Part shown: positions 55,554 through 64,000 of the stretch, piece by piece
Numbering within the stretch: the stretch's first letter is position 1
Layout: every line of letters starts with the position of its first letter
Origin: Acinetobacter sp. HY1485
Lineage (GTDB): Bacteria; Pseudomonadota; Gammaproteobacteria; Pseudomonadales; Moraxellaceae
Length of the DNA: 64,000 nucleotides
Assembly (NCBI RefSeq): GCF_027568475.1
Contig: NZ_JANKZG010000001.1
Location: forward strand, 310,001-374,000
Direction of reading: 5' to 3'
Notes under the pieces: generated by a model
Seen by the model: the letters and a program-made list of their open reading frames with translations, nothing else
The model's database searches: none
Told to the model about the DNA's origin: nothing
Translations under genes and position numbers: made by a program

Positions 55554-57023
55554 ATGAGTCACAAATATGAAAAAAATCAACCGATCTCAGGCGACCTTTT
55601 GGGTGGACACTATGCCACAATGGCAGAAGAGGAAAAATTAGAACGATCATTAGGAAATCGTCATATTCAGCTCATTGCTATAGGGGGTGCAATAGGTACA
55701 GGGCTATTTATGGGCTCGGGTAAAACTTTGGCAGTGTCAGGTACGTCCATTTTACTGACTTATACCATTATTGGTTTTTTCTTCTTTTTTGTTATGCGAG
55801 CAATGGGGGAATTGCTTTTATCTAATACTCATTATAAATCATTTGCCGATTTTGCAACTGCGTATTTAGGACCATGGGCAGGCTTCTTTTTAGGATGGTC
55901 GTATTGGCTAAGTTGGATTGTAACAGCTATTGCAGATATTATTGTGATTGGGGGTTATGCACAATTTTGGTTCCCTGATATGCCCGCATGGATTCCAGCA
56001 TTTTTTACGATTAGTTTACTGACAGTACTCAACCTGCTTACGGTAAAACTGTTTGGAGAAATGGAATTTTGGTTTGCACTCATTAAAATTATTGCGATTA
56101 TTGTGTTTCTATGTATTGGTGTTTATTTAATTGCAATCGGTTTTACATCTCCCGATGGAGTTAAAGCTTCTTTGTCACATATTACAGAGTCTGGTTCAAT
56201 TTTTCCTTATGGTGTAAGTGGTTTTTTATCAGGTTTTCAAATTGCTGTATTTGCTTTTATGGGAATTGAGCTTGTAGGTACAACTGCTGCCGAAACAAAA
56301 AATCCTGAAGAAGTACTACCTAAAGCAATTAATACAATTCCTGTAAGAATTTTATTATTTTATGTAGGTGCACTTGTTTGCATTATTGCAGTAACGTCTT
56401 GGGCAAAAATATCACCCAATCAAAGTCCATTTGTGCATATGTTTACTTTAATTGGATTACCTGCTGCTGCAAGCCTTGTTAACTTTGTTGTTGCAACTTC
56501 TGCCATGTCTTCTGCCAATAGTGGGATTTTTGCTACAAGCCGTATGTTATATGGTTTATCTGTCGAAAAAGATGCCCCAATTTGGTTCAAGAAATTATCA
56601 AGTCGTAAAGTTCCTGTTAATAGCTTGTTGTTTTCAATGTTGTGTGTGGTGATTGGCGCATCAATTTTATTTTTTGTTCCAAATGTGATGAAAGCATTTA
56701 CTATTATTTCAACCCTTACATCTATTTTGATTATTTTTACATTTGCGATGATTTTAATTTCTTATTTGGCATATCGTAAAAAAGCACCGCATTTACATGA
56801 AAGCTCAGTTTATAAAATGCCTGGTGGTAATTTTATGGCATGGATGACACTTGTGTTTTTAGGTTTTGTGACTGTCATTTTGGCACTTGATCACGATACC
56901 ATGATTGCTTTGGTTTGTTCACCAATTTGGTTTATTGGTTTATATATTGCTTATAAACGCCATAGTAAGCGCGATTTAGAGCGTGCATGGATTTTACAAC
57001 ATGGTAAAAGAATTGAAAAATAG
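55554..57023 (+). CDS. cycA: Amino acid permease, D-serine/D-alanine/glycine transporter type
   Basis: A 489-residue, 12-segment APC-family permease. It opens with LERSLGNRHIQLIAIGGAIGTGLFMGSG, the amino acid permease signature with the substrate-binding GAIGTGLF, and continues FAFMGIELVGTTAAETKNPEEVLPKAIN. The closest named match is CycA (proton-driven import of glycine, D-alanine and D-serine). Other amino acids are possible. A strong AAGGAAGG precedes the ATG. It is followed by a gap of about 400 bases before an Lrp-family regulator. Confidence 0.87.
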   Translation: MSHKYEKNQPISGDLLGGHYATMAEEEKLERSLGNRHIQLIAIGGAIGTGLFMGSGKTLAVSGTSILLTYTIIGFFFFFVMRAMGELLLSNTHYKSFADFATAYLGPWAGFFLGWSYWLSWIVTAIADIIVIGGYAQFWFPDMPAWIPAFFTISLLTVLNLLTVKLFGEMEFWFALIKIIAIIVFLCIGVYLIAIGFTSPDGVKASLSHITESGSIFPYGVSGFLSGFQIAVFAFMGIELVGTTAAETKNPEEVLPKAINTIPVRILLFYVGALVCIIAVTSWAKISPNQSPFVHMFTLIGLPAAASLVNFVVATSAMSSANSGIFATSRMLYGLSVEKDAPIWFKKLSSRKVPVNSLLFSMLCVVIGASILFFVPNVMKAFTIISTLTSILIIFTFAMILISYLAYRKKAPHLHESSVYKMPGGNFMAWMTLVFLGFVTVILALDHDTMIALVCSPIWFIGLYIAYKRHSKRDLERAWILQHGKRIEK

Positions 57024-57425
57024 ATGTTAAAAAATTTCGTTAAATCGTGTATTTATGCCAAGTTTTAAGTACATAAAACACTATTTTGGAAAAAAATGTA
57101 TAAAAATAAGAAAAAAATAGAAATTTTTCTAAAAATAAGAGAAAATTAATTAAATTACGGAAAATAATTCAACGTAGATATCGCTATATTATGAATCAGG
57201 GTGTGATGGGAATCGAGAACAACGGTTAGTCAAATTGGGAGATGGGCACTAACCTGACTTACAAGGTCTTAACTCGGCTTTTAACGCTTACATACCAAAA
57301 GTATGTTGTTTGTGTAAGTTGTTATCCATAACTTATATGTTAAAAGTAAACGTAAGTTTTTCCCTGACCCTTGAAGCCTACCTACACAGAGCTATTTTCC
57401 TTATCATTTCTTGAGTAGGAAAACC
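57024..57425. other. Intergenic gap with structured region before the Lrp-family gene
   Basis: AT-rich up to about 57175. From 57200 on the base composition rises and inverted repeats accumulate: GGTTAGT (57224-57230) with ACTAACC (57248-57254); CTTTTAAC with GTTAAAAG enclosing about 57270-57350; inside it CATAC-N5-GTATG and TAAGTT...AACTTA. I see no coding frame or known riboswitch. It could be the 5' leader of the regulator, an intergenic repeat or a small RNA. Nothing decides between them. Confidence 0.35.
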
Positions 57426-57896
57426 ATGCAGCTAGATCGCTACGACAAACAAATTCTTGAAATTTTAACTCATGAAGACCTCAATTTAAATGAACTATCA
57501 GAACGTATTAATTTATCTGTAAGTTCAGTCCATCGCCGTATTAAAAATTTGATTGAATCAAAAATTATGACGGGGTTAAAGCGAGAAATTAATTACGAAA
57601 AATTAGGTTTTACACTTCATATTTTATTGCAAGTATCTTTAAATAAACATGATAGTGAAACTTTTGATAGTTTTCTTGCAGAAATTGAAGCAATTCCTGA
57701 GGTGATCAATGCTTATTTAGTGACAGGGCAGTCAGCCGATTTTATTGTTGAACTTGTTGCAAAGAATATGGAAAATTATAGTGAAATTCTTCTAAGAAAA
57801 ATTGCTAAAATAGATAACGTTGTTGCATTACATTCAAGTTTTGTCATTAAAAAATATGATGTGCTAAATTGCTACAATATGTTGAGTCGTTTATAA
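57426..57896 (+). CDS. Lrp/AsnC-family transcriptional regulator
   Basis: A 156-residue regulator: winged helix (MQLDRYDKQILEILTHEDLNLNELSERINLSVSSVHRRIKNL) followed by a RAM effector domain (HILLQVSLNKHDSETFDSFLAEIEAIPEVINAYLVTGQSADFIVELV). AGGA precedes the ATG at 57426; the TTG at 57411 is less likely. The ligand is presumably an amino acid, and the CycA-like permease upstream is a natural target. Confidence 0.87.
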   Translation: MQLDRYDKQILEILTHEDLNLNELSERINLSVSSVHRRIKNLIESKIMTGLKREINYEKLGFTLHILLQVSLNKHDSETFDSFLAEIEAIPEVINAYLVTGQSADFIVELVAKNMENYSEILLRKIAKIDNVVALHSSFVIKKYDVLNCYNMLSRL

Positions 57897-57897
57897 C

Positions 57898-57918
57898 AAA
57901 GGAGCATAAGCTCCTTTT
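57898..57918. terminator. Terminator after the Lrp-family gene
   Basis: AAAGGAGC (57898-57905), ATAA loop, GCTCCTTT (57910-57917), then TTCTTT. It faces the decayed dapC from the other side. Confidence 0.78.
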
Positions 57919-57920
57919 CT

Positions 57921-59086
57921 TTATAGAATTTTCTTTAGTCGCTGAATAAATTCTTCGCACTGCTTTAAATCTGCCACAAGTGCTAAAAGTACATGATTTT
58001 CACCAGGATTAAGACCATGTGCTTCTCTAGATAAATAACGTCCGGGAAGGACTTTAATATTCGCTTCTTTTAGTGGTTTTTTGCGCAAATTCCTCGTCAT
58101 TATTTACTTTAAGCCAATAATAAAAACCTGCCTCTGGCTTTTGTAATGCAACCTTATCGCCTAGCTGTGTTTGAAATAATTCAAACTTTGCACGATATTG
58201 TTGACGATTTTCTTCTACATGCGTTTCATCATTGCACGCTGCAATAGAGGCAAGTTGATGCTGAACAGGCATTGCTGCACCGTGATAGGTACGATATTGA
58301 AGATAACATTGAAGTAGTTTTGTATCACTTGCCACAAATCCAGAACGTAAACTCGGTAAGTGAGAACGCTTAGATAAAGAGTGAAAAACAACACAGTTTT
58401 ATAATCATCACGTCCTAATTCTGCACAAACCTCTAATAAAACAATTGGAGCCTTATCACACCAAAGCTCTGGATAGCATTCATCTGAAACAATAATAAAT
58501 CCATACTGATCTGAAAGTTCAATCAGACGTTTGATCTGTTCTTTACTAATTACAGCATCTGGTGGATTTCCTAGCGTACAGATAAATAAAATCGCAGTTT
58601 TTTCTAAACACTTTCCGATATCTGACCAAAATAGCCTAAGTGTTAGTTTTTTCATTAAAATTTATAAAATAGAGAATAACACTTAATAATAAAATCGCAC
58701 CTTCATAAATTTGATAAAATGCTAGGCGTAACGACATACAAATTTTTCTCTCGATTTACCATTGCTTGTACAAAAAAAACACCTTCACACATACCTGAAA
58801 TTGGAAGAATTTGATTTTCAGAACAAATCTTATTTAAATGAAAACGCTGCTCTAGCCAATTTGCAATACTTTGACGCAAAGCAGGTAAACCTTTACTACT
58901 TGGATAAGTAGAAAGAAGTTCTAAATTATCTATTAGCGCCTGTTTTACAAAAGTAGCTACTTAATGTTTTGGCTCACCAATAGACAAAGAAATACATGGT
59001 AAATCTTATGGTGGTTCAATATCTTTGAATAATTGATTTAGTTTTTCAAATGGATAAGGGTGTAATTGATCTAGATTAGTATTCAT
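57921..59086 (-). pseudogene. dapC: Broken N-succinyldiaminopimelate aminotransferase (dapC)
   Basis: Reads on the minus strand from an ATG at 59086 (MNTNLDQLHPYPFEKLNQLF) to a stop at 57921 (QCEEFIQRLKKIL). The body is a class I aminotransferase of the DapC type: CISLSIGEPKH, then LRQSIANWLEQRFHL, VISKEQIKRLIELSDQYGFIIVSDECYPELW, SLSKRS with the PLP lysine in one frame, and RTYHGAAMPVQHQLASIAAC. In-frame TAA codons occur after IEPP and after GEPKH, and at least three frameshifts follow: near 58710, near 58380 and near 58070. A short deletion also removes part of the PFYQIYEGA region. It cannot make a functional enzyme. Since mDAP synthesis is essential, ArgD or another aminotransferase presumably covers the step. 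Confidence 0.88.
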
Positions 59087-59091
59087 AAGCA

Positions 59092-61728
59092 TTAATGTTG
59101 AATAGTGACTTGATTTGAGGCTTCATCTAAAGCAGATTTAAGCTGTCGAGTAAAAATATTCGCTTCATCTTCAGAAAGAGGCTGACGATCTTGTTTTGTT
59201 ACAAAGAAAATATCCTCGGCACGTTCACCTAAAGTAGCAATTTTTGCCGAATGAATGTCCAATCCTTGCATCATAAATAACCCACCAATGCGTGCTAAGA
59301 GTCCAGGATAATCTAATGTTGAGATTTCAATAACAGTCTGCTGTAAAATATCATTTCTGAATATATTCACTTTATTTTCGATATCAAAATGACGTAATTG
59401 GCGTGGAATACGACGTTGAATAAGATTTGGGTATTGATCTAAATGGCTTAGAGCATCAATCAATGCTTTTTTAACGGTTTCTTGACGTTGTGGATCATTA
59501 AGCAATGTACCAAAACGATCGAGAACAATATAAGTATCTAAGCTGAAAGAGGTATTCGCTGTAATAATTTTGGCAGCTTGAACATCTAAATTCATACAAT
59601 CTAAAATAGCAACCGTTGTTGCAAACAAATTAGGTTTATCATGCGTATAAATAAACAATTGCACTGCATCTTGAGCCGCTTGGCGTTGCGCCCTTAACAT
59701 AACCAAAGGTTGATCGGGCATTGTGTGCTCTAAAATTGCTCGAGTATGCCATGCAATTTCATCTGCCGATTCTTTTAAGAAATAGTCATCTCCTAAGCTT
59801 TGCCATACTGCTTCAACTTGCGCCAAAGGAAAATCATGTACTAAATGCTCGCTTGCTAGAAATTTGGTGTCTTCTACTTTCATTTGATAATCAATCGGGC
59901 GTTCTAGACCTAAACGGAGCGCATCTCGTGTTTCAGTATATAGTTGACGCATCAAAGAAGCTCGCCATGTATTCCATAAATTTGGATTTGTTGCATTAAT
60001 ATCTGCTACGGTAAGCGTATATAAATAGTCTAAATGCGCTAAATCACCTACTTTTTTAGCAAAATCTTGTATCACATCGGGATCGGAAATATCTTTCTTC
60101 TGCGCTGTTAAAGACATTAATAGATGATTTTGAATTAGCCATGCAATCGTGTGTGTATCTACCTCGTTAAAACCATGATTTTTACAAAACTCAATTGCAT
60201 CTGTTGCACCTAATTCACTATGGTCACCACCACGCCCTTTCGCAATATCATGAAAAAGAGCAGCAAGTAAGACAATATCGGGATTATTTAAACGTTGATA
60301 AACCGAGCTAACAATAGGGAAGTCTTTGGCAAATTGTGGATTTTTGAAACGTTCTAAATTACGTAATAAAAGTAAAGTATGCTGATCGACAGTGTAAATA
60401 TGAAATAAATCGTACTGCATTAATCCTATAATTTGCCCAAATGCAGGGATATATTGCCCTAAGATACCGTATCGTTTCATCTCAGAAAGTGTTCGGTATA
60501 AATGAGTAGACTCACGTAAAATTTTCATAAAAATTTGCCGATGAGTTGCATCATCTCTAAATTTTTGATCAATTCCCTTTGCTGCCAGTACTAATAGCCT
60601 AAGCGTTTTAGCTTCAATTTGTTTTATATTTTGATCAATACTCAAATAATAAAAAATCTCCAAAATTGCAGATGGTTTTTCTGAAAAAACTTTATGATGA
60701 ACAACAGAAATTTTATTATCTATAAGCTTAAAATTTTCATTAAATGGCTGTATATTGACCTGATGGTTTACAGAAATAATGACTTCATCAAAATAAGATA
60801 AAAGAATATCATTAAGTGTTGTTACTTGTTGTGCACAACGATAGTAACGATGCATAAATTGTTCTATTGGATAATTTGGGTGATGATTTTCTTGTTTTGT
60901 ATAACCAAATTCAGTTGCAATTTCTCTTTGATAATCAAATAATAAGCGGTTTTCATCGCGTTTAGCTAAGCGATGTAAGTGATAACGGATTTTCCAATAA
61001 AAATCTTCAGCTTGTTCTAATAAATGTAACTCAAATTCAGACAAAAAACCGAGATGAACTAAATCATAAATTCGGTTTACTCTAAAATGACGTTTCGCAA
61101 TCCAACCAATTTGATTGATATCACGTAAACCACCAGGTGCATTTTTAATATCAGGTTCTAGATTACTTTCAGTATTATTATGCTGTGCATAACGTTTTTT
61201 TTGCTCTTGCATTTTAGCATTATAAAAATCTTTATCATTCCATGCTTTTAATGCAATACGGCGAGGGTACTTGTCTAATGTTATATCACCTGTAATTAAA
61301 CGAGCTTCAATTAAAGAGGTTGTTATTGTGATATCTTTTACAGCTTCATCAAAACACTCTTGGATTGTACGTACACTAAAACCTGGTTTAAGTTGTTTAA
61401 TATCCCAAATATTTGAAACAAAACGAGAGACTTGTTCTTGTTGCTGATCGGTTAATTTTTCTTCTGATAAAATCATTAAGTCGATATCAGAAAAGGGAAG
61501 CATTTCTTGACGACCATATCCACCTACTGCAAATAATCCAAGTGAAGTTTGACTAAGTCCTGCTTGATCCCAAAGATGAATTAAAATTTGATCTAATGCA
61601 AGAGCACGATATTGAATAATATCTCGAATTGGATAATCTTTTTTTAATGCATCATCTAATTGTGATTCAAATTTTATACGCCAATCATTAATATTTGGTG
61701 AAGTATTAAGAGGAGATATTTCTAACAT
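59092..61728 (-). CDS. glnD: PII uridylyltransferase/uridylyl-removing enzyme
   Basis: Glutamine sensor that uridylylates and deuridylylates PII. The 878 residues (E. coli 890) hold a nucleotidyltransferase domain ([19 protein letters not shown]), an HD domain ([17 protein letters not shown]), and two ACT domains at the C-terminus that bind glutamine. The start is the ATG at 61728, whose AGGAG lies within the last codons of purT. The stop of purT and this start are two bases apart, so translation is coupled. The broken dapC follows immediately downstream. Confidence 0.96.
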   Translation of the reverse strand: MLEISPLNTSPNINDWRIKFESQLDDALKKDYPIRDIIQYRALALDQILIHLWDQAGLSQTSLGLFAVGGYGRQEMLPFSDIDLMILSEEKLTDQQQEQVSRFVSNIWDIKQLKPGFSVRTIQECFDEAVKDITITTSLIEARLITGDITLDKYPRRIALKAWNDKDFYNAKMQEQKKRYAQHNNTESNLEPDIKNAPGGLRDINQIGWIAKRHFRVNRIYDLVHLGFLSEFELHLLEQAEDFYWKIRYHLHRLAKRDENRLLFDYQREIATEFGYTKQENHHPNYPIEQFMHRYYRCAQQVTTLNDILLSYFDEVIISVNHQVNIQPFNENFKLIDNKISVVHHKVFSEKPSAILEIFYYLSIDQNIKQIEAKTLRLLVLAAKGIDQKFRDDATHRQIFMKILRESTHLYRTLSEMKRYGILGQYIPAFGQIIGLMQYDLFHIYTVDQHTLLLLRNLERFKNPQFAKDFPIVSSVYQRLNNPDIVLLAALFHDIAKGRGGDHSELGATDAIEFCKNHGFNEVDTHTIAWLIQNHLLMSLTAQKKDISDPDVIQDFAKKVGDLAHLDYLYTLTVADINATNPNLWNTWRASLMRQLYTETRDALRLGLERPIDYQMKVEDTKFLASEHLVHDFPLAQVEAVWQSLGDDYFLKESADEIAWHTRAILEHTMPDQPLVMLRAQRQAAQDAVQLFIYTHDKPNLFATTVAILDCMNLDVQAAKIITANTSFSLDTYIVLDRFGTLLNDPQRQETVKKALIDALSHLDQYPNLIQRRIPRQLRHFDIENKVNIFRNDILQQTVIEISTLDYPGLLARIGGLFMMQGLDIHSAKIATLGERAEDIFFVTKQDRQPLSEDEANIFTRQLKSALDEASNQVTIQH

Positions 61729-61730
61729 AG

Positions 61731-62936
61731 TTATAACTCCTGAGTACATATCAAAATTTTATTCACTGATTGAGTTGCTATTTGTCGTGCTTCTTGTATG
61801 TTTGCTCCTCGAGCAACAGCCACACCCATACGGCGTTTTTTAAAACCTTCAGGTTTTCCAAATAAACGTAATTCTGTATTTGGATGTGCTAGAACATGCT
61901 CTAAATGTTGAAAACTTAAATTTTGAGCATCATGTCCTGCATAGATAACAGCACTTGCTGCATCACTATAACGAGCTGTATTAACAGGTAATCCTAAAAT
62001 TGCACGCGCATGTAACTCAAACTCATTCTGAAATTGAGATGCAAGAGTAACTAAGCCTGTATCATGAGGACGTGGAGAAACTTCACTAAACCAAACTTTA
62101 TCACCTTGAATAAATAACTCTACACCAAATAACCCATAACCCCCCAAAGCTGTGGTCACTTTATCTGCAATTTCCTTAGCAAGTTTTAGTGCTTTATCAG
62201 ACATAGGCTGAGGTTGCCAGCTTTCGACATAATCTCCATTTTCTTGCCGATGTCCAATTGCATCACAAAAATGGGTCTCGATATGTCCAGTTTTCGGATT
62301 TTTAGCACGTACTGTTAATAAAGTAACTTCAAAATCAAAGTCAATTTGGGATTCAATAATGACCTTACCTTGATTGACACGACCACCTTGCATAGCATGT
62401 TGCCAAGCCTGCTCAACTTCTGAAAAATTCTTAACTCTTGATTGACCCTTACCTGAAGAGGACATTACAGGCTTAACAAAATTAGGGTAGCCCACATCAT
62501 CACAAGCTGATTTAAAACTTTCCAAAGAATCAGCAAAACGATAATGCGACGTTGGTAAACCTAACTTTTCAGCAGCTAAACGGCGAATACCTTCACGGTT
62601 CATTGTTAAGTTAACCGCTTTTGCAGAAGGTACAATGTTGTAATTTTTTTCAATTTTAACTAAAACTTCTGTCGCAATAGCTTCAATTTCAGGGACAACT
62701 AAATTTGGTTTAATTTGATCTATTAATTTTTCTAATTTTTTAGGATTTGCCATATCCAAAACATAACTAAAATGAGCAACTTGCATGGCAGGTGCATTTG
62801 CATAGCGATCTGCTGCGTGAACCTCTACACCTAAGCGTTGCAAAGCAATGACAACTTCTTTACCTAATTCACCACAACCAAGAAGTAATACTTTAAATGC
62901 CGATGATTGCAATGGTGTTCCAATCGTTACATTCAT
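61731..62936 (-). CDS. purT: Formate-dependent GAR transformylase PurT
   Basis: ATP-grasp enzyme that makes formyl-GAR from formate in purine synthesis. The 401 residues (E. coli 392) contain the N-terminal [23 protein letters not shown] and the ATP-grasp blocks [47 protein letters not shown]. It precedes glnD by two bases and is probably the first gene of a purT-glnD unit. Confidence 0.95.
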   Translation of the reverse strand: MNVTIGTPLQSSAFKVLLLGCGELGKEVVIALQRLGVEVHAADRYANAPAMQVAHFSYVLDMANPKKLEKLIDQIKPNLVVPEIEAIATEVLVKIEKNYNIVPSAKAVNLTMNREGIRRLAAEKLGLPTSHYRFADSLESFKSACDDVGYPNFVKPVMSSSGKGQSRVKNFSEVEQAWQHAMQGGRVNQGKVIIESQIDFDFEVTLLTVRAKNPKTGHIETHFCDAIGHRQENGDYVESWQPQPMSDKALKLAKEIADKVTTALGGYGLFGVELFIQGDKVWFSEVSPRPHDTGLVTLASQFQNEFELHARAILGLPVNTARYSDAASAVIYAGHDAQNLSFQHLEHVLAHPNTELRLFGKPEGFKKRRMGVAVARGANIQEARQIATQSVNKILICTQEL

Positions 62937-63043
62937 ATTTGCTATCCATGCTTGTTTTAAATTCGTTTTAGCATATCAGAAAACAATTGAGAATTTCATC
63001 TGAATTGAATAGCATAAATAGAAGTATATGAGTGGAAAGAACC

Positions 63044-63454
63044 ATGCAAAAAAGTATTGTGAGTCTAATTGTTGTTTTATCTTGTGCTTTAACAGCGTGT
63101 AACAAACAAGAAAAGGTAGAAATTAAACCTGCACCTAAACTGACAAATGATGCAACATTTTACGCAAAACATGCATGGGCATTAATGAATGAAGCAGAGC
63201 CAATGGTTAAAGATGGAAAATCAGAACAATTACGTAAATCTATAAGAGAGCTGACAACTGATTGGCGTATTAATGTGAAAATGACAGATTCTGTTACAGA
63301 AGGTAAATATGCAATGTGTCGTAAGGCACTAACCGACTTAGATACATGGGCAAGAACACAGCAAAAAAATGATTATGATGTTTATTTAATGAATAAAGAC
63401 CAATGTAAAGATGCAATTGATCATCCTGAGCTTGGAAATACATCCCCTAATTAA
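63044..63454 (+). CDS. Small lipoprotein, hypothetical
   Basis: A 136-residue lipoprotein with lipobox LTAC (Cys about 19) after MQKSIVSLIVVLSCA. The mature part is charged (KQEKVEIKPAPKLTND) and carries two further cysteines (CRKALTDLDTWARTQ, DQCKDAIDHPEL) that may form a disulfide. Family unknown. The ATG at 63044 has GGAAAGA upstream; the GTG at 63032 is less likely. Confidence 0.7.
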   Translation: MQKSIVSLIVVLSCALTACNKQEKVEIKPAPKLTNDATFYAKHAWALMNEAEPMVKDGKSEQLRKSIRELTTDWRINVKMTDSVTEGKYAMCRKALTDLDTWARTQQKNDYDVYLMNKDQCKDAIDHPELGNTSPN

Positions 63455-63468
63455 ATAGGGGACGATCA

Positions 63469-63669
63469 TTAAAATTTATTATTTACAGTCTTTTGCTGTG
63501 ATGATGTATCTTTTTTAGTGGTTTGTTGTTGTTTAACATTAGATTTAGCAACACATTTGCCGCCCTTATGATGCGGACCTGTACCACCTTGTAAAGTTGT
63601 TCCTTTAGGGCATGCCATTGCAGTTACACTTACAGCAGATATTACTAAAGCACAAAGAATTTTTTTCAT
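63469..63669 (-). CDS. Small exported protein, 66 residues
   Basis: A signal peptide (MKKILCALVISAVSVTAMA) is followed by a mature CPKGTTLQGGTGPHHKGGKC block with two cysteines and then a Gln/Lys/Thr-rich tail. It looks like a small secreted or periplasmic protein of a kind I recall from Acinetobacter, with no known role. It is convergent with the lipoprotein gene, 14 bases apart. Confidence 0.65.
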   Translation of the reverse strand: MKKILCALVISAVSVTAMACPKGTTLQGGTGPHHKGGKCVAKSNVKQQQTTKKDTSSQQKTVNNKF

Positions 63670-63746
63670 GAGATTTTCCTATATAAAAACATATAGTAAA
63701 TAAAAAATGAGAAGTAAAAAAGAAGATTTGTTGTTATTTTATTTAT

Positions 63747-63772
63747 CAAAGCTGGAACGATGTCCAGCTTTG
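63747..63772 (-). repeat. Hairpin after the small membrane protein gene
   Basis: CAAAGCTGGA (63747-63756) and TCCAGCTTTG (63763-63772) form a perfect 10-bp stem with a 6-base loop just past the minus-strand stop codon. A T-run is lacking on either side, so terminator activity is uncertain. Confidence 0.45.
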
Positions 63773-63773
63773 A

Positions 63774-63989
63774 TTATGATTTGCGGAATTTACGGTCGAT
63801 TACAGCCCAAAGTACAAAGAAAAATGACACAAGTAATGCATACATAAAGTGTTCAGGTTTTAAAGTACCACGAATGACTTCTTGAAAACCCAAAGTAGCA
63901 AGTAATGCAAATGTAGTAGATACATAAATTGCAAGATTAGAGTCGTTTTTCATTGCATGAATGAAGGCTTGTTTATTTATAGAAATCAT
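63774..63989 (-). CDS. Small two-segment membrane protein, 71 residues
   Basis: Hydrophobic segments IYVSTTFALLATLGF and FMYALLVSFFFVLWAVI flank a short loop, with a basic end (DRKFRKS). GGAG precedes the ATG at 63989 by about seven bases; the GTG two codons earlier overlaps the ribosome binding site. It resembles no family I can name with certainty. The start lies close to the window edge, so upstream context is not visible. Confidence 0.65.
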   Translation of the reverse strand: MISINKQAFIHAMKNDSNLAIYVSTTFALLATLGFQEVIRGTLKPEHFMYALLVSFFFVLWAVIDRKFRKS

Positions 63990-64000
63990 CTTCACTCTCC

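Noticed and set aside
57921-58655. Two separate short genes on the minus strand near 58 kb
   Set aside because: Both frames are pieces of one decayed dapC, as the block order and the outer N- and C-terminal segments show.

Overview
The window looks like chromosome from an Acinetobacter or a close Moraxellaceae relative. The supports are a uniformly AT-rich coding style, isc genes in the order iscR-iscS-iscU-iscA-hscB-hscA-fdx, a CIO-type bd oxidase, and proteins that read as Acinetobacter-like throughout. I see no tRNA, rRNA, CRISPR array, prophage or complete insertion sequence. Species cannot be told from the window.

Layout. 1-5.1 kb: a truncated exported protein, cysQ, rpsT and mfd. 5.4-7.4 kb: a HIT protein and a membrane class III nucleotidyl cyclase. 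7.4-12.7 kb: the complete isc iron-sulfur cluster operon on the minus strand, with an IscR-type operator over its promoter and a hairpin separating iscA from hscBA-fdx. 12.7-19.8 kb: an SCP2/UbiJ-like anchored protein, a PAP2 phosphatase, metK, a 49-codon gene hidden behind the metK terminator, an exported DUF4432 protein, an exported LEA/hydrophilin-like protein with two 55-residue repeats, and tkt. 19.8-26.4 kb: a sulfur block with sbp-cysT-cysW-cysA and a CysB-like regulator, divergent from a dioxygenase and a MetQ-like lipoprotein. 26.4-36.5 kb: paired MFS paralogues with a LysR regulator, a tannase-like exported hydrolase, a UvrA-like ABC protein, a BASS transporter with its ArsR repressor, metR and a DUF441 protein. 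36.7-42 kb: HU, ppiD, a DAHP synthase behind an elaborate leader, gcvH and an exported lactonase. 42-50 kb: DUF2058, sstT, an ArsR regulator, a GcvA-like LysR, cydAB plus a 35-codon DUF2474 gene, and ilvD. 50-64 kb: a decayed fumarylacetoacetase-family gene, malate synthase G, acetoin/diacetyl reductase, a MITE-like element, a Cas2-like small protein, gap, a CycA-like permease, an Lrp regulator, a broken dapC, glnD, purT and three small envelope-type proteins.

The most striking find is the DAHP synthase leader at 38977-39302. A 17-residue peptide carries Tyr, Tyr, Phe, Trp and Phe within seven residues. It is followed by mutually exclusive hairpins and a strong intrinsic terminator. A second small ORF follows, with seven Phe/Tyr among its first 16 residues, and its stop codon overlaps the synthase ribosome binding site. 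Together these read as ribosome-mediated attenuation of the first step of aromatic biosynthesis by all three end products, possibly with a second translational layer. In the enzyme, residues aligned to the E. coli AroG feedback site differ, which would fit a shift of control toward the leader.

Three decayed or mobile remnants show local genome turnover: the FAH-family pseudogene before glcB, the multiply broken dapC next to glnD, and the 145-bp inverted-repeat element before gap.
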